Notes: generated by a model from the letters alone, not told the origin. A DNA stretch of 64,000 bases from Alphaproteobacteria bacterium (GCA_016869215.1 VGEP01000018.1:1-64000); one strand, 5' to 3'. Counted from the stretch's first letter, positions 26,859 through 38,864 are shown. Program-made: numbers and translations.

Positions 26859-27701
26859 TCATTTCGTCAACCTCCGGGACCGCGCGGATTTCCTGCCTTT
26901 TCCGGGGGGCTGGCGTACGGCGGGCTTGGCGGCGGCCTTCGGGCGGGACTTGGCGGCGCGCTTGCCGCGTGCGGCCGAGGCCTTCGCCGGCTTTGCGGAT
27001 TTGGCCTTAACCTTACGGCGAGCGGTGGGCTTGGCGGCCCGCGGCGCCGGGGCGGGCTTCCGGGGCTTGCCGGAAGCCTTCCCCGCGGCCTTCTTGCCGC
27101 CCGCAACCGGTCTGAAGGCGGCGTCGGCCAGCGCCCGGCCGATGGCCGTGGCGACGTCCGAGATCGAGGCCATCCCGTCGACCGTCCGCAGGCTGCCCTG
27201 CGATCGAAAGTACGCGACCAGCGGCGCGGTCTGGCCCTCGTAGGCCTGCAGCCGCTGCTTGAGCACCGCCGGGTTGTCGTCGGCGCGCAGCGGCTCGCCC
27301 CGCAGCTTCATCTGCTCGACGCGGGTTTCGATCCGGCGAACCAGGATATCGGGGTCGACTTTCAATTCGACCACGGCGTCAAGGCGAAGGCCGCGCTTGG
27401 CCAGCATCCGGTCGAGCGCCTCGGCCTGCGGCACGGTGCGCGGAAAGCCGTCCAGGATGAACCCGCGCCTGGCGTCGGGCTGGCCGATGCGGTCGGCGAC
27501 GATCGCGACCACGACCTCGTCGGGGACGAGCTGGCCGCGGGCCATGATGTCCTTGGCCTTGAGCCCCACCGGCGTGCCGGCGGCCACCGCCGCGCGCAGC
27601 ATGTCGCCGGTGGAAAGCTGGACGATGCCGTACTTGTCGACCAGTTCCTTCGCCTGCGTTCCCTTGCCGGCCCCCGGGGGGCCGAGCAGAACGATCCTCA
27701 T
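26859..27701 (-). CDS. adk: Adenylate kinase with long basic C-terminal tail
   Basis: 280 residues. Residues 1-195 are a complete short-type adenylate kinase: P-loop GPPGAGKGT (7-15), NMP-binding [25 protein letters not shown], and no zinc-finger LID. It interconverts ATP + AMP and 2 ADP. The last 80 residues are an extra tail made almost only of K, A, P, R, G and S (for example [17 protein letters not shown] and [18 protein letters not shown]), like histone H1 or bacterial histone-like tails. The gene overlaps secY by 4 nt (ATGA), so it is translationally coupled to it. Confidence 0.95.
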   Translation of the reverse strand: MRIVLLGPPGAGKGTQAKELVDKYGIVQLSTGDMLRAAVAAGTPVGLKAKDIMARGQLVPDEVVVAIVADRIGQPDARRGFILDGFPRTVPQAEALDRMLAKRGLRLDAVVELKVDPDILVRRIETRVEQMKLRGEPLRADDNPAVLKQRLQAYEGQTAPLVAYFRSQGSLRTVDGMASISDVATAIGRALADAAFRPVAGGKKAAGKASGKPRKPAPAPRAAKPTARRKVKAKSAKPAKASAARGKRAAKSRPKAAAKPAVRQPPGKGRKSARSRRLTK

Positions 27702-29035
27702 CGCCTGCGCCCCCGCAGTTTCGACCGCTTGATCAGGCCTTCGTATTGGTGCGCCAGCAGATAGCCCTGGACCTGCGCGACCGTGTCCATGGTCACGCTG
27801 ACCACGATCAGGAGCGACGTGCCGCCGAAGTAGAACGGCACCGCCGCCTGCGAGATCAGGATTTCGGGGATCAGGCAGACGATCGAGAGATAGGCCGCCC
27901 CGATCACCGTGATGCGGGTCAGCACATAGTCGATGTATTCAGCGGTGCGCTCGCCCGGACGGATGCCCGGAATGAAGCCGCCGTGCTTCTTCAGATTGTC
28001 CGCGGTCTCGGTCGGATTGAACACGATCGCGGTGTAGAAGAAGGCGAAGAACACGATCAGCGCGATGTAGAGGATCAGGAACAGCGGCCGGCCGTGGCTC
28101 AGCTGCGTGACGACGGTCTGCCACCATTCCGGTCCGCCGCCGCCCTGCGCGGTGAACTGCGCGATCGTGGTCGGCAGCAGCAGCAGCGACGAAGCGAAGA
28201 TCGGCGGTATCACGCCGGATGTGTTGAGCTTGAGCGGCAGGTGCGAGGACTGGCCCTCGAACATGCGGTTGCCGACCTGGCGCTTGGGGTACTGGATCAG
28301 CAGGCGACGCTGCGCGCGCTCCATGAACACGATGAAGGCGATCACGACCACGGCCATCACGACCACGATCAGGATAATCGCGGTCGACAGCGCGCCCTGG
28401 CGGCCGAGCTCGAGCATGCCGGCGATGGCCGCGGGCAGTTCGGCCACGATTCCCGCCATGATGATGAGCGAGATGCCGTTGCCGATGCCGCGCGCGGTGA
28501 TCTGCTCGCCGAGCCACATCAGGAACATGGTGCCGCCGGTCAGCGTGATGACCGTCGAAATGCGGAAGAACATCCCCGGTTCGGTCACGACGTTGCCCGC
28601 GCCTTCGAGGCCGATCGAGATGCCGTAGGCCTGGAACGCCGCCAGCACCACGGTGAGATACCGCGTGTACTGGTTGATGACCTTGCGGCCCTGCTCGCCC
28701 TCTTTCTTAAGTTGTTCGAGCGTCGGCGAAACGGTCGTCATCAACTGAATGATGATCGAGGCCGAAATGTACGGCATGATGTTCAGGGCGAAGATCGCCA
28801 TGCGGTGGATGCCGCCGCCGGCGAACATATTGAACATGCCGAGAATGCCGCCGGCCTGGGTGCGGAAAATCTGGTCCCAGGCGGTCGGGTCGATGCCGGG
28901 CAGCGGGATGTAGGTGCCGAAGCGGTAGACCAGCAGCGCGCCGAGGGTGAACCAGATGCGCTTCTTGAGCTCCTCGGCCTTGGCGAGAGCCGAGAAGTTC
29001 AGATTGGCCGCCAGTTGTTCCGCTGCTGAGACCAT
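27698..29035 (-). CDS. secY: Protein translocase subunit SecY
   Basis: 445 residues with ten membrane helices. Family landmarks include [14 protein letters not shown] after helix 1, [15 protein letters not shown], and [17 protein letters not shown] in the cytoplasmic loop. It forms the protein-conducting channel with SecE (gene at 59320) and SecG. The gene is coupled to adk and lies 39 nt after rplO. Confidence 0.97.
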   Translation of the reverse strand: MVSAAEQLAANLNFSALAKAEELKKRIWFTLGALLVYRFGTYIPLPGIDPTAWDQIFRTQAGGILGMFNMFAGGGIHRMAIFALNIMPYISASIIIQLMTTVSPTLEQLKKEGEQGRKVINQYTRYLTVVLAAFQAYGISIGLEGAGNVVTEPGMFFRISTVITLTGGTMFLMWLGEQITARGIGNGISLIIMAGIVAELPAAIAGMLELGRQGALSTAIILIVVVMAVVVIAFIVFMERAQRRLLIQYPKRQVGNRMFEGQSSHLPLKLNTSGVIPPIFASSLLLLPTTIAQFTAQGGGGPEWWQTVVTQLSHGRPLFLILYIALIVFFAFFYTAIVFNPTETADNLKKHGGFIPGIRPGERTAEYIDYVLTRITVIGAAYLSIVCLIPEILISQAAVPFYFGGTSLLIVVSVTMDTVAQVQGYLLAHQYEGLIKRSKLRGRRR

Positions 29036-29074
29036 GGAGAGCTCCCGTTCCCACCCCGACGTCAGATATAGGGG

Positions 29075-29566
29075 CTAGGCGGCCTTTTCGCCCTCTTCAC
29101 GCTTCGGTGCCAGAATCTTGACCGAACCGCCGGCCTTCTCGACCGCGGCCAGGGCCGGCTTGGAAGCGCCGTGGATCGCAAAATCGACCTTGGCCTTGAG
29201 TTCGCCGTTGCCGAGGAGGCGAACCCCGTCCTTTTCCCGGCGCAGCACGCCGGCCTTGACCAGGGCCGCGGCGTCGACGACCGCGCCCGCCGCGAGCCGG
29301 CCGGCGTCGATCGCTTCCTGGATGTCGCCCAGATTCACCTCGTTAAGGCGCAGCGCGAACTTCACATTGCGGAAGCCGCGCTTGGGCAGCCGCCGGTGGA
29401 TCGGCATCTGGCCGCCTTCGAAGTTCTTGACCCGCACGCCCGAACGCGCGGTCTGGCCCTTGCCGCCGCGGCCACCGGTCTTGCCGGCGCCCGAGCCGAT
29501 ACCGCGGCCGATGCGGAAGCGCTTCTTGATCGAGCCTTCGCGCGGAGCGATTTCGTTGAGTTTCAT
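29075..29566 (-). CDS. rplO: 50S ribosomal protein L15
   Basis: 163 residues. The glycine-rich N-terminal region ([21 protein letters not shown]) and [12 protein letters not shown] are diagnostic of this late-assembling 50S protein. It ends with [14 protein letters not shown], a slightly longer charged tail than E. coli. It is in spc-operon order between rpmD and secY. Confidence 0.97.
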   Translation of the reverse strand: MKLNEIAPREGSIKKRFRIGRGIGSGAGKTGGRGGKGQTARSGVRVKNFEGGQMPIHRRLPKRGFRNVKFALRLNEVNLGDIQEAIDAGRLAAGAVVDAAALVKAGVLRREKDGVRLLGNGELKAKVDFAIHGASKPALAAVEKAGGSVKILAPKREEGEKAA

Positions 29567-29578
29567 CGCGGCTGCTCC

Positions 29579-29773
29579 TTACTTCTGGTCCACGATCCGC
29601 ACGAGGTGCTGGACCTTGCGGATCATCCCGCGCGTCATCGGCGTGTCGGGAAGCTCGCGCGTGCGGCCGATCTTGTTGAGCCCGAGCCCGATCAGGGTCT
29701 CCTGCTGCGTGTGGTCGCGCCGCAGCGGGCTGCCGGTCTGCTCGACTTTGATGGTTTTTGCGGTGCTGGCCAT
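29579..29773 (-). CDS. rpmD: 50S ribosomal protein L30
   Basis: 64 residues, standard length, with [19 protein letters not shown] and [19 protein letters not shown]. Spacing to its neighbours rpsE and rplO is 14 and 12 nt. Confidence 0.96.
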   Translation of the reverse strand: MASTAKTIKVEQTGSPLRRDHTQQETLIGLGLNKIGRTRELPDTPMTRGMIRKVQHLVRIVDQK

Positions 29774-29787
29774 GGCTATTGTTCCGT

Positions 29788-30366
29788 TCAGTCGGCGGCG
29801 GCTTCGCTGTCGGCGCCCTGGCGGCGGGCCTGCAGCGCCGAAACCTTGATGCTGCGGCGCGCGGCGACGGAGCGCGGCGAGTCCTGCCGCTTGAGCGCGT
29901 CGAACGTGGCGCGCACCACGTTGTAGGGATTGGACGAGCCCAGCGATTTCGCGACCACGTCCTGCATGCCGAGGGTCTCGAACACCGCGCGCATCGGGCC
30001 GCCGGCGATGATGCCGGTGCCGGGAGGCGCCGCGCGCAGATGCACGCGGCCCGCGCCGTGGCGGCCGTCGACGTCGTGGTGCAGCGTGCGGCCCTCGCGC
30101 AGCGGCACGCGGGTCACGTTGCGCTTGGCGGCGTCGGTCGCCTTGCGGATCGCTTCCGGCACCTCGCGGGCCTTGCCGTGGCCGAAGCCGACCCGGCCCT
30201 TCTGGTCGCCGACGATCACCAGCGCGGCGAAACCAAAGCGCCGGCCGCCCTTGACCACCTTGGCGACGCGGTTGATGTGAACGAGCTTGTCGACGAACTC
30301 GCTCGGCTCGCGCTCGCCGCCGCGTTCGCCGCGTTCGCCACGCTCTCGTCTGGGTTCACGTGCCAT
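29788..30366 (-). CDS. rpsE: 30S ribosomal protein S5
   Basis: 192 residues. The N-terminal 20 residues are an R/E/G-rich extension ([15 protein letters not shown]). The double-stranded RNA-binding core follows ([19 protein letters not shown]) and the body continues with [13 protein letters not shown] and [18 protein letters not shown]5 shapes the mRNA entry tunnel and affects decoding accuracy. Gene order rplR-rpsE-rpmD is standard. Confidence 0.97.
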   Translation of the reverse strand: MAREPRRERGERGERGGEREPSEFVDKLVHINRVAKVVKGGRRFGFAALVIVGDQKGRVGFGHGKAREVPEAIRKATDAAKRNVTRVPLREGRTLHHDVDGRHGAGRVHLRAAPPGTGIIAGGPMRAVFETLGMQDVVAKSLGSSNPYNVVRATFDALKRQDSPRSVAARRSIKVSALQARRQGADSEAAAD

Positions 30367-30410
30367 ATCGCTGTTCTCTCCGCTCGGGCACCGGGCCCGT
30401 CGTCATCCGG

Positions 30411-30773
30411 TCAAAAGTTCAGTCCGCCCTCGCGCGCGGCGTCCGCGAGCGCCTTGATGCGCCCGTGGAAAAGATAGCTGCCGCGGTCGAAGACCACGTC
30501 CTTGACGCCCTTCTCCAGCGCCCGCTGCGCGACGAGCTTGCCGACCGCCTTGGCGGCGTCGACGTTCGCCCCGGTCTTGAGGCCGCCGCGCATGTCCTTC
30601 TCGATCGAAGAGGCCGCCGCAAGCGTTACGCCCTTCACGTCGTCGATCACCTGCGCGTAGATGTGCTTCGACGAGCGGAACACCGACAGACGCTTGCGCG
30701 CGCCGGCCGCCCGCCTGACGGCGCGGCGCACCGTCGCCTTGCGGCGCAGGGTCCGGTCCTTGACTGTCGCCAT
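30411..30773 (-). CDS. rplR: 50S ribosomal protein L18
   Basis: 120 residues, standard length, with [18 protein letters not shown] and the C-terminal [21 protein letters not shown] followed by REGGLNF. It binds 5S rRNA with L5 (gene at 32102). Confidence 0.97.
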   Translation of the reverse strand: MATVKDRTLRRKATVRRAVRRAAGARKRLSVFRSSKHIYAQVIDDVKGVTLAAASSIEKDMRGGLKTGANVDAAKAVGKLVAQRALEKGVKDVVFDRGSYLFHGRIKALADAAREGGLNF

Positions 30774-30785
30774 CGATAGCTCCCG

Positions 30786-31319
30786 TTACTTCTTCTTGCC
30801 TTCCTTGCGGAAGATGAATTCGCCAGCGTATTTGACGCCCTTGCCCTTGTAGGGCTCGGGCGGACGGAAATCGCGAATTTCGGCCGCGACCTGGCCGACC
30901 TTCTGCTTGTCGATGCCGGTCACCACGATTTCGGTCGGCTTCGGCGTCGCGATCGCGATGCCCTCCGGGATCGCGAACACGACGTCGTGGCTGTAGCCGA
31001 GCTGCAGCTGCAGGTTCTTGCCCTGCACCGCCGCGCGGAAGCCGACGCCGACGATCTCGAGCTTCTCCTCGAAGCCCTTGGTGACGCCGGACATCAGGTT
31101 GGATACCAGCGTGCGCGCGGTGCCCCACTGGGAGCGGGCGCGCTTGGTTTCGAAGCGCGGATCGATCTTGACCGCGCCCTTGTCCATCTTGACCTCGACA
31201 TCGCCGTGCAGCGCGACCTGCAGCGCGCCCTTGGGACCCTTCACCTTCACGGTCTGGCCCTCGACGTTCGCGGTGACGCCGGCGGGGATCGGGACGGGCT
31301 TCTTGCCGATACGGGACAT
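30786..31319 (-). CDS. rplF: 50S ribosomal protein L6
   Basis: 177 residues from the ATG at 31319 ([15 protein letters not shown]), the invariant family start. An upstream in-frame codon at 31379 is not used by the family and overlaps rpsH. The C-terminal [18 protein letters not shown] is the conserved rRNA-binding signature. Confidence 0.97.
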   Translation of the reverse strand: MSRIGKKPVPIPAGVTANVEGQTVKVKGPKGALQVALHGDVEVKMDKGAVKIDPRFETKRARSQWGTARTLVSNLMSGVTKGFEEKLEIVGVGFRAAVQGKNLQLQLGYSHDVVFAIPEGIAIATPKPTEIVVTGIDKQKVGQVAAEIRDFRPPEPYKGKGVKYAGEFIFRKEGKKK

Positions 31320-31344
31320 GGCTGTTTCCTTCCGCCTTCCGCCC

Positions 31345-31743
31345 TTAGAACACGGTGCAGAGCACTTCGCCGCCGACATTGGCGTCGCGTGCGGCGTGGT
31401 CGGCCATCACGCCCTTGGGCGTGGACAGGATCGCAAGACCCAGGCCGTTGTTGATGCGCGGCAAATTGCGGACCGCGACATAGACGCGGCGGCCGGGCTT
31501 CGACACGCGCGAGATTTCGCGGATCACCGGCTGGCCGTCGAAATACTTGAGCTCGATTTCCAGCTCGCTGCGGCCATCCGTGTGCTCGACCGAGGAGTAG
31601 CCGCGGATGAAGCCTTCGCTCTTGAGGACGTCAAGCACGCTGACGCGCAGCCGCGATCCCGGGGTCGAGACCTTCGGCTTCTTGCGCATCTGCGCGTTGG
31701 TGATGCGGGCGATCATATCGCCGAGCGGATCGTTCAGCTGCAT
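31345..31743 (-). CDS. rpsH: 30S ribosomal protein S8
   Basis: 132 residues, with [18 protein letters not shown] at the start and the invariant [21 protein letters not shown] near the end. S8 organises the central domain of 16S rRNA and in enterobacteria represses the spc operon by binding its message near rplE. Whether that site exists here was not tested. Confidence 0.97.
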   Translation of the reverse strand: MQLNDPLGDMIARITNAQMRKKPKVSTPGSRLRVSVLDVLKSEGFIRGYSSVEHTDGRSELEIELKYFDGQPVIREISRVSKPGRRVYVAVRNLPRINNGLGLAILSTPKGVMADHAARDANVGGEVLCTVF

Positions 31744-31753
31744 AAGCCCCTCC

Positions 31754-32059
31754 TCACCAGCTCGACTTCAGGAGGCCCGGAATCAGGCCCTTGGAGCCGA
31801 GCTCGCGCAGCGCGATGCGGCTGAGCTTGTGCTTGCGGTAGAACGCGCGCGGACGGCCGGTGATCTCGCAGCGGTTGCGGATCCGGGTCGCCGACGAATT
31901 GCGCGGCAGTTCGGCAAGCTTCAGCGAGGCGGCAAACCGCTCCTCCATCGGCTTGGTCTTGTCCATTGCGATCGCTTTCAGCCGGGCGCGCCGGCCTGAG
32001 AACTTCTTCGACAGCTTGCGCCGCCGGCTGTTCTTCTCGATCGAACTCTTCTTCGCCAT
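31754..32059 (-). CDS. rpsN: 30S ribosomal protein S14
   Basis: 101 residues, the long zinc-free type. It has [20 protein letters not shown] and no CxxC pairs in the C-terminal half, consistent with the C-minus form. The N-terminal [18 protein letters not shown] is rich in basic residues. Confidence 0.97.
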   Translation of the reverse strand: MAKKSSIEKNSRRRKLSKKFSGRRARLKAIAMDKTKPMEERFAASLKLAELPRNSSATRIRNRCEITGRPRAFYRKHKLSRIALRELGSKGLIPGLLKSSW

Positions 32060-32101
32060 CTAGATCTCCTGGCTATCCGCGTTTGAAGGACGAACGGTCC
32101 C

Positions 32102-32813
<712 letters not shown>

Positions 32814-32821
<8 letters not shown>

Positions 32822-33140
32822 CGATCTCGACTCCCGAACGCTTGGCGTAGCGCACGCGCTTGCGGTCGTCGCCCTCGCCAATGACCTTGAAGCCGACGCG
32901 CGTCGGCTTGCCGTCCTTGGGATCCGCGACCGCCAGGTTAGACAGCTGGATCGGCAGCTCCTTGGAGACGATGCCGCCCTCCTGCTGCGCCGTCTGGCGC
33001 TGATGGCGCTTGACCATGTTGACGCCGCGCACCAGCGCGCGCCCGTCGGCGGGATGCACCGCCACGACCTCGCCGGTGCGGCCCTTGTCGCGCCCGGAGA
33101 TGACGACCACCTTGTCGCCCTTTCGGATCTTCGCCGCCAT
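32814..33140 (-). CDS. rplX: 50S ribosomal protein L24
   Basis: 108 residues from the ATG at 33140. The KOW motif [22 protein letters not shown] is at the N-terminus. L24 starts 50S assembly. The start codon shares its A with the rplN stop (TGATG), and the stop overlaps rplE by 8 nt. Confidence 0.97.
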
Positions 33141-33508
33141 CACAGCACCTCCGGCGCGAGCGAAATGATCTTCATGTGATTCTTGGCGCGCAGCTCGCGC
33201 GGCACCGGCCCGAAGATGCGGGTCCCGACCGGCTCCATCTGCGGGTTGATCAGCACCGCGGCGTTGCGGTCGAAGCGGATCACCGAGCCGTCCGGACGCT
33301 TGATGTCCTTGCGCACGCGCACCACCACGGCCTTCATCACCTCGCCCTTCTTGACGCGGCCGCGCGGGATCGCCTCCTTCACCGACACGACGATGACGTC
33401 GCCGATGGTGGCGTATTTGCGCTTCGAACCGCCCAGCACCTTGATGCACATGACGCGGCGCGCGCCGGAATTGTCCGCCACGTCGAGGTTGGTTTGCATC
33501 TGGATCAT
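33140..33508 (-). CDS. rplN: 50S ribosomal protein L14
   Basis: 122 residues, beginning [21 protein letters not shown], with the conserved [24 protein letters not shown] at the end. It interacts with L19 and forms part of the intersubunit bridge B8. Standard length and position. Confidence 0.98.
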   Translation of the reverse strand: MIQMQTNLDVADNSGARRVMCIKVLGGSKRKYATIGDVIVVSVKEAIPRGRVKKGEVMKAVVVRVRKDIKRPDGSVIRFDRNAAVLINPQMEPVGTRIFGPVPRELRAKNHMKIISLAPEVL

Positions 33509-33547
33509 GAGGCGCCTCGCATATTCCTTAAAAGCTCGTTCTTGCGC

Positions 33548-33886
33548 TCAGTTCGCCTTGGCCGCCGCGGCGTCGCCGGACTTATCCGCGCTCCGCGACT
33601 TCCGCGACCGCTTTTCCGACTCGGCCTCGATCGGCGCTTCCGTCCGCTGCCGCTTCTCGCCGCGGATCACCGTCCAGCGCTTGAGCCGCGATATCGGGCT
33701 GTGCTCTTCGATCCAGACCAGATCGCCGACCGAGAACTCGTTCTTCTCGTCGTGCGCGTGGAACTTGTTCGACCGGCGGACGGTCTTCTTCATCACTGGA
33801 TGCGTGAAGCGGCGCTCGACGCGGACAATGACCGTCTTGTCCTGCTTGTCGCTGACCACCACGCCCTGGAGCGTACGCTTCGGCAT
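33548..33886 (-). CDS. rpsQ: 30S ribosomal protein S17 with C-terminal extension
   Basis: 112 residues. The first 80 are a normal S17 ([31 protein letters not shown]). About 30 additional residues at the C-terminus are charged low complexity ([19 protein letters not shown] then [17 protein letters not shown]). Typical family length is about 80-88. S17 binds 16S rRNA helix 11. Confidence 0.95.
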   Translation of the reverse strand: MPKRTLQGVVVSDKQDKTVIVRVERRFTHPVMKKTVRRSNKFHAHDEKNEFSVGDLVWIEEHSPISRLKRWTVIRGEKRQRTEAPIEAESEKRSRKSRSADKSGDAAAAKAN

Positions 33887-33910
33887 CTCGTTCCTCTTGC
33901 CCTGTCCGTC

Positions 33911-34111
33911 TTAAGCTTTGGCCGCGCCGCGCTTCTGCTTGGCGACCGTCTTCATGCGCGCGATGTCGCGCCGCACCTGGCGGACGCGCGCGGTGTTTTC
34001 GAGCTGTCCCGTCGCCCGCTGAAAGCGGAGATTGAACTGCTCCTTCTTGAGCTTCAGCACCTCGTCGTCGAGCTGATCGACGGTCATGGCGCGCGCATCG
34101 GAGGCTTTCAT
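33911..34111 (-). CDS. rpmC: 50S ribosomal protein L29
   Basis: 66 residues from the ATG at 34111, with [20 protein letters not shown] and [11 protein letters not shown]. It surrounds the polypeptide exit with L23. A longer frame runs upstream through rplP but is a shadow. Confidence 0.96.
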   Translation of the reverse strand: MKASDARAMTVDQLDDEVLKLKKEQFNLRFQRATGQLENTARVRQVRRDIARMKTVAKQKRGAAKA

Positions 34112-34125
34112 GGCTCTTGCTCCAA

Positions 34126-34539
34126 CTAGGCCGGAATGCGGGCGATGAAACGGGTTTTGATCGGAAGCTTGGCGGCGGCGAGCGCCAGCGCCTCCTTGGC
34201 GGTGTCGAGCGAAATGCCGTCGACCTCGAACAGGATGCGGCCGGGCTTCACGCGGCAGACCCACAGCTCGACGCTGCCTTTGCCCGAGCCCATGCGGACT
34301 TCCAGCGGCTTCTTCGACACCGGCACGTCCGGATAGACCCGGATCCAGACCTGGCCGGCGCGCTTCATGTGGCGCGTCAGCGCGCGCCGAGCGGCCTCGA
34401 TCTGGCGCGCGGTCACGCGCTCGGGCTCGACCGCCTTGAGCCCGTACTGGCCGAAGGCCAGGTCCTGGCCGCTGGTCGCCAGACCGCGGATGCGGCCTTT
34501 GTGCGCCTTGCGGAACTTGGTGCGCGTCGGTTGCAGCAT
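34126..34539 (-). CDS. rplP: 50S ribosomal protein L16
   Basis: 137 residues, standard length. Starts [21 protein letters not shown], with [39 protein letters not shown], and end [13 protein letters not shown]. It contacts the A-site tRNA elbow region. Confidence 0.98.
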   Translation of the reverse strand: MLQPTRTKFRKAHKGRIRGLATSGQDLAFGQYGLKAVEPERVTARQIEAARRALTRHMKRAGQVWIRVYPDVPVSKKPLEVRMGSGKGSVELWVCRVKPGRILFEVDGISLDTAKEALALAAAKLPIKTRFIARIPA

Positions 34540-34572
34540 GACTTAAAACCCTTCTCGTCCTTCCCGTGCGCG

Positions 34573-35271
34573 TCAGGCGGTTTCGCGCCGCGGACGGCCG
34601 GCCTCGGCCTCGGCGAGCCGCTTGTCCTGCGCCATGGAGTCGTGCTCGAGAATTTCGCCCTTGAAGATCCAGACCTTGACGCCGCAGGTGCCGTAGGTCG
34701 TGAACGCGGTGGCGACGCCGTAGTCGACGTCGGCGCGCAGCGTGTGCAGCGGCACGCGGCCTTCGCGGTACCACTCCATGCGCGCGATTTCGGCGCCGCC
34801 GAGACGGCCGGAGCAGTTGATGCGGATGCCTTCGGCGCCGAGCCGCATCGCCGACTGCACGGCGCGCTTCATGGCGCGGCGGAACGCGACGCGGCGTTCG
34901 AGCTGCTGGGCGATCGATTCGGCGACCAGCTGGGCGTCGAGCTCAGGCTTGCGGATTTCGATGATGTTGATGACGACGTCGCTGTCGGTGAGCTTGGCGA
35001 CCTGCTTGCGCAGCTTTTCGATGTCGGCGCCCTTCTTGCCGATCACGACGCCCGGACGCGCGGAGTGGATCGTCACCCGGCACTTCTTGTGCGGGCGCTC
35101 GATCACGATCTTGGACACCGCCGCCTGCTTGAGGGCCTCCATGAGGTCCTCGCGGATCTTCATGTCTTCGTGCAGCAGCTTGCCGTAGTCGTTCTTGCCG
35201 GCGTACCAGCGCGAATCCCAGGTCCGGTTGATGCCGAGACGCAGGCCGACGGGATTGACCTTTTGACCCAT
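34573..35271 (-). CDS. rpsC: 30S ribosomal protein S3
   Basis: 232 residues, beginning [20 protein letters not shown]. It has the KH domain [17 protein letters not shown] and the C-terminal [33 protein letters not shown] (split between helices). It lines the mRNA entry channel. Confidence 0.98.
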   Translation of the reverse strand: MGQKVNPVGLRLGINRTWDSRWYAGKNDYGKLLHEDMKIREDLMEALKQAAVSKIVIERPHKKCRVTIHSARPGVVIGKKGADIEKLRKQVAKLTDSDVVINIIEIRKPELDAQLVAESIAQQLERRVAFRRAMKRAVQSAMRLGAEGIRINCSGRLGGAEIARMEWYREGRVPLHTLRADVDYGVATAFTTYGTCGVKVWIFKGEILEHDSMAQDKRLAEAEAGRPRRETA

Positions 35272-35281
35272 GATCGTCTCC

Positions 35282-35665
35282 TTAAGCGGCCTTGCTCTCG
35301 ACCTGACGCACGACGATGGTCAGGTTCGCGAACGGCTTGAAAATCCGGCCCATGCGGCCGCGGCCGCGCGGGGTGAAGCGCTTCAGAACCAGCGCCTTGC
35401 CGACATGCGCCTGGGCGACGATCAGATCGTCGACATCGAGGTCGTGATTGTTCTCGGCGTTGGCGATCGCCGATTCCAGGCACTTCTTGACGTCTCTGGC
35501 GATGCGCTTCTGCGAGAACTGCAGGTCCGCGAGCGCGGTCGACACCTTCTTGCCGCGGATCAGTTGCGCGACCAGATTGAGCTTCTGCGGCGACACCCGC
35601 AGCATGCGGGCGACGGCCTTGGCTTCGTTCTCGGGAAGGTCCCGTTCGCGTGCGCGCTTGCCCAT
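35282..35665 (-). CDS. rplV: 50S ribosomal protein L22
   Basis: 127 residues with [18 protein letters not shown] and the beta-hairpin that reaches the exit tunnel ([19 protein letters not shown]). Distances to neighbours are 10-13 nt. Confidence 0.97.
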   Translation of the reverse strand: MGKRARERDLPENEAKAVARMLRVSPQKLNLVAQLIRGKKVSTALADLQFSQKRIARDVKKCLESAIANAENNHDLDVDDLIVAQAHVGKALVLKRFTPRGRGRMGRIFKPFANLTIVVRQVESKAA

Positions 35666-35678
35666 GATCGTTTCCTCG

Positions 35679-35996
35679 TCAGGTCGCCGCCGGAGCCGGC
35701 GCCGCGGCGCCGGCCGCAGGCGCGCGTTTGGCCTTGCGATCGGAGGTGTGGCCGTAGAACGAGCGGGTCGGCGAGAACTCGCCGAACTTGTGTCCCACCA
35801 TCTCTTCCGTGACCATCACCGGGATGTGCTTCTGGCCGTTGTAGACGCCGAACGTCAGCCCCACGAACTGCGGCAGGATCGTCGAGCGGCGGCTCCAGAT
35901 CCGGATCATCTCGTGCCGGCCGGACGAGCGTGCGGCTTCCGCCTTCTTGAGCAGATAGCCGTCGACGAACGGGCCTTTCCAAACCGAACGTGTCAT
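35679..35996 (-). CDS. rpsS: 30S ribosomal protein S19 with short C-terminal extension
   Basis: 105 residues, against about 92 usually. The core is normal ([19 protein letters not shown] and [24 protein letters not shown]). The last 15 or so ([14 protein letters not shown]) are an A/P-only tail. S19 binds the 16S head with S13. Confidence 0.96.
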   Translation of the reverse strand: MTRSVWKGPFVDGYLLKKAEAARSSGRHEMIRIWSRRSTILPQFVGLTFGVYNGQKHIPVMVTEEMVGHKFGEFSPTRSFYGHTSDRKAKRAPAAGAAAPAPAAT

Positions 35997-36006
35997 GGAG
36001 CGTCCC

Positions 36007-36837
36007 TTACGATGTCTTCTTGCGCGCGTGGCGGCTGAGCATGATGAACTTCTGCGTCGACTTGTTCTTGCGGGTCTTCTTGCCCTTGGTCGGGAAGCCC
36101 CATGGCGTGACAGGATGGCCGCCGCCGTTGGTGCGGCCGCCGTGCGGGTGATCGACCGGGTTCATCGAGATGCCGCGGTTGTGCGGCATGCGGCCCTTCC
36201 AGCGCTGGCGGCCCGCCTTGCCGATGCTGATGTTCATGTTGTCGGGGTTCGACACCGCGCCCACCGTCGCAAGGCAGCGGCCGTGGACGAGGCGCTGCTC
36301 GGTCGAGTTCAGGCGCAGGATGACATACTCGCCGTCGCGGCCGACGATCTGCGCGTAGGTGCCGGCGGAACGCGCAATCTGGCCGCCCTTGCCGATCTTG
36401 AGCTCGACGTTGTGGACGATGGTGCCGACCGGCATGTTGCCGAGCGGCATCGCGTTGCCCGGCTTGATGTCGACCTGCTCGCCCGCGACGATCGTGTCGC
36501 CGGGCGCCAGCCGCTGCGGCGCCAGAATGTAGGACAGCTCGCCGTCGGGATACTTCACCAGCGCAATGAAAGCGGTGCGGTTCGGATCGTATTCGATCCG
36601 CTCGACGGTCGCCGGATCGTTCTTGCGGGCGCGCCTGAAATCGACCTTGCGGTAGGCCTGCTTGTGGCCGCCGCCGCGGAAGCGGCTGGTGATGTGGCCG
36701 TGGTTGTTGCGGCCGCCGGTCTGGTTCTGACCCTGGACCAGCGACTTCACCGGCTTGCCGCTGTACAGGCCCGAACGGTCGACGATGACGAGCTGGCGCT
36801 GGCCGGGCGTCGTAGGCTTGTATGATTTCAATGCCAT
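36007..36837 (-). CDS. rplB: 50S ribosomal protein L2
   Basis: 276 residues with [21 protein letters not shown], the peptidyl-transferase-near [13 protein letters not shown], and [17 protein letters not shown] including the conserved histidine. It is the largest S10-operon ribosomal protein and is essential for subunit joining. Confidence 0.98.
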   Translation of the reverse strand: MALKSYKPTTPGQRQLVIVDRSGLYSGKPVKSLVQGQNQTGGRNNHGHITSRFRGGGHKQAYRKVDFRRARKNDPATVERIEYDPNRTAFIALVKYPDGELSYILAPQRLAPGDTIVAGEQVDIKPGNAMPLGNMPVGTIVHNVELKIGKGGQIARSAGTYAQIVGRDGEYVILRLNSTEQRLVHGRCLATVGAVSNPDNMNISIGKAGRQRWKGRMPHNRGISMNPVDHPHGGRTNGGGHPVTPWGFPTKGKKTRKNKSTQKFIMLSRHARKKTS

Positions 36838-36852
36838 GATGCTCTCCCGCGC

Positions 36853-37152
36853 CTACAGGCCCGTGGTCACGTCGATGCGGTGACCCTCTTCCAGAGTCAC
36901 CACCGCGCGCTTGGTGTCCTGAAGCTCGCCGAGCCGGCCCTTGAAGGCCTTCACCTTGCCCTTGCGGACCAGGGTGTTGACCTTCTTGACCTTGACGTCG
37001 AACAGCTTCTCGACCGCTTCCTTGATCTGCGGCTTGGTCGCGGTGCGCGCGACCTTGAACACAACCTTGTTGTGCTCGGACGCGGTCGTCGCCTTTTCGG
37101 TGATGACCGGCGAAAGCAGGATGTCGTAATGGCGCGGATCGGTGGTGCTCAT
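36853..37152 (-). CDS. rplW: 50S ribosomal protein L23
   Basis: 99 residues, with [22 protein letters not shown] and [18 protein letters not shown]. It docks trigger factor and SRP at the exit tunnel. Overlaps rplD by 4 nt. Confidence 0.97.
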   Translation of the reverse strand: MSTTDPRHYDILLSPVITEKATTASEHNKVVFKVARTATKPQIKEAVEKLFDVKVKKVNTLVRKGKVKAFKGRLGELQDTKRAVVTLEEGHRIDVTTGL

Positions 37153-37769
37153 TTGAAGCGCGCCTCCAACGCATCGAGCGCGGCCCGGGTCAGCACGAGC
37201 TTGCCGCGGCGCAGGATGTCGTAGACGTTGATGCCCTGGATCGGCAGCACGTCGATATTCGGGATGTTGCGGGCGGCGTTGCGGAAACCGGTGTCGACCT
37301 CGGCGCCGTCGATAATCAGCACGTTGTCCCAGCCGAGCTTCTCGAAGTGCCCGATGAGCACCTTGGTCTTGGCGTCCTTCACGCTCGCCTTGTCGAGGAC
37401 GACGATGCCGCCGTCCTTGGCCTTGGCGGACAGCGCGTGCTTGAGCGCCAGGGCGCGAACCTTCTTCGGCAGGCCGACCTCATGGCTGCGCACCAGCGGG
37501 CCGAAGGCGCGGCCGCCGCCGCGGAACTGCGGCACGCGGGCGGAACCGTGGCGTGCGCCGCCGGTGCCCTTCTGCGCGTACATCTTCTTGCCGGTGCGCC
37601 AGATTTCGGCGCGATTCTTGACCTTGTGGGTGCCGGCGCGGCGCTTGGCGAGCTGCCAGACGACGCAGCGATGGATCAGGTCGGTGCGCGGCTCGAGGCC
37701 GAAGATTGCCTCGGGCAGCGTGACCGATCCGGCCTCCTTGCCGTCGAGCGTGGTGACCTTCACATCCAT
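37149..37769 (-). CDS. rplD: 50S ribosomal protein L4
   Basis: 206 residues, with the tunnel loop [21 protein letters not shown] (R-rich) and [16 protein letters not shown]. In gamma-proteobacteria L4 represses the S10 operon; no such leader was sought here because the S10 genes are joined to tuf upstream. Confidence 0.97.
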   Translation of the reverse strand: MDVKVTTLDGKEAGSVTLPEAIFGLEPRTDLIHRCVVWQLAKRRAGTHKVKNRAEIWRTGKKMYAQKGTGGARHGSARVPQFRGGGRAFGPLVRSHEVGLPKKVRALALKHALSAKAKDGGIVVLDKASVKDAKTKVLIGHFEKLGWDNVLIIDGAEVDTGFRNAARNIPNIDVLPIQGINVYDILRRGKLVLTRAALDALEARFK

Positions 37770-37770
37770 G

Positions 37771-38508
37771 TCACGCGCCCTCCTTCGGGGCCGCTTCGGC
37801 AGCTTCGGCTGGCGCGGGAGCCGCCTCGGCCGCCGGCGACTTGAACTTGCCGGGCTTCGGGGCTTCCTTCGGCAGCGACTTCTTCACCGCGTCGCGCACC
37901 GTGATCCAGCCGCCCTTGGCGCCGGGCACGGCGCCCTCGACCAGGATCAGTCCGCGCTCGACGTCGGTCTGCATCACGCGCAGATTGAGCGTGGTCACGC
38001 GCTCGACGCCCATCTGGCCAGGCATCTTCTTGTTCTTGAAGGTCTTGCCCGGGTCCTGACGGCCGCCGGTCGAACCGATCGAACGGTGCGAAACCGACAC
38101 GCCGTGCGAGGCGCGAAGGCCGCCGAAGTTCCAGCGCTTCATGCCGCCGGCAAAGCCCTTGCCGATCGAGGTCCCGGTCACATCGACGTACTGGCCGACG
38201 ATAAAGTGATCGGCGGTGATTTCCGCGCCGACCGGAATGAGCCCGTCCTCGCTGACGCGGAACTCCGCGATCTTTCGCTTGGGCTCGACCTTGGCGACGG
38301 CGAAGCGGCCGCGCTCGGGCTTGCTCACGTTCTTGACCTTGCGGGTGCCGGCGCCGAGCTGCAGCGCGACATAACCGTCTTTGTCCTTGTTGCGGTGTGC
38401 GACCACCTGGCATTGCGCCAGACGCAGCACCGTGACGGGCACGTGTTCGCCGGCCTCCGTGAAGAGGCGGGTCATGCCCATCTTCTGTGCGATCACCCCG
38501 GAGCGCAT
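37771..38508 (-). CDS. rplC: 50S ribosomal protein L3
   Basis: 245 residues. Starts [16 protein letters not shown], with [36 protein letters not shown] spanning the conserved loop (split here as two motifs). It ends in an alanine/proline/glutamate tail ([20 protein letters not shown]), which is common in Hyphomicrobiales. One nucleotide separates its stop from rplD. Confidence 0.97.
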   Translation of the reverse strand: MRSGVIAQKMGMTRLFTEAGEHVPVTVLRLAQCQVVAHRNKDKDGYVALQLGAGTRKVKNVSKPERGRFAVAKVEPKRKIAEFRVSEDGLIPVGAEITADHFIVGQYVDVTGTSIGKGFAGGMKRWNFGGLRASHGVSVSHRSIGSTGGRQDPGKTFKNKKMPGQMGVERVTTLNLRVMQTDVERGLILVEGAVPGAKGGWITVRDAVKKSLPKEAPKPGKFKSPAAEAAPAPAEAAEAAPKEGA

Positions 38509-38536
38509 GGTCCTGTCCTCTATCCTTCCGTCCGGA

Positions 38537-38845
38537 TCACAACTTGATCTCGACGTCGACGCCGGCGGCGAGGTCGAGCTTCATCAGCGCGTCCACGGTC
38601 TGCGGCGTCGGATCGACGATGTCCAAGAGGCGCTTGTGGGTGCGCATCTCGAACTGCTCGCGGCTCTTTTTGTCGACGTGCGGCGAACGGTTCACCGTGA
38701 ACTTCTCGATCTTGGTCGGCAGCGGGATCGGCCCACGCACCTGAGCGCCGGTGCGCTTGGCCGTGTTGACGATCTCGCGGGTCGACGCATCGAGGATGCG
38801 GTGATCGAACGCCTTGAGCCGGATCCGGATGTTCTGGCCGTTCAT
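38537..38845 (-). CDS. rpsJ: 30S ribosomal protein S10
   Basis: 102 residues, standard, with [20 protein letters not shown] and the loop [24 protein letters not shown] (NusE surface). S10 is also the transcription antitermination factor NusE. The gap to tuf is 116 nt and carries a palindromic repeat. Confidence 0.98.
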   Translation of the reverse strand: MNGQNIRIRLKAFDHRILDASTREIVNTAKRTGAQVRGPIPLPTKIEKFTVNRSPHVDKKSREQFEMRTHKRLLDIVDPTPQTVDALMKLDLAAGVDVEIKL

Positions 38846-38864
38846 TGCTTCGTCTCTCTCGTCC

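Noticed and set aside
31320-31379. Earlier start for rplF
   Set aside because: All L6 proteins begin near MSRIGKKPV, at 31319. The earlier codons overlap rpsH and are not conserved.
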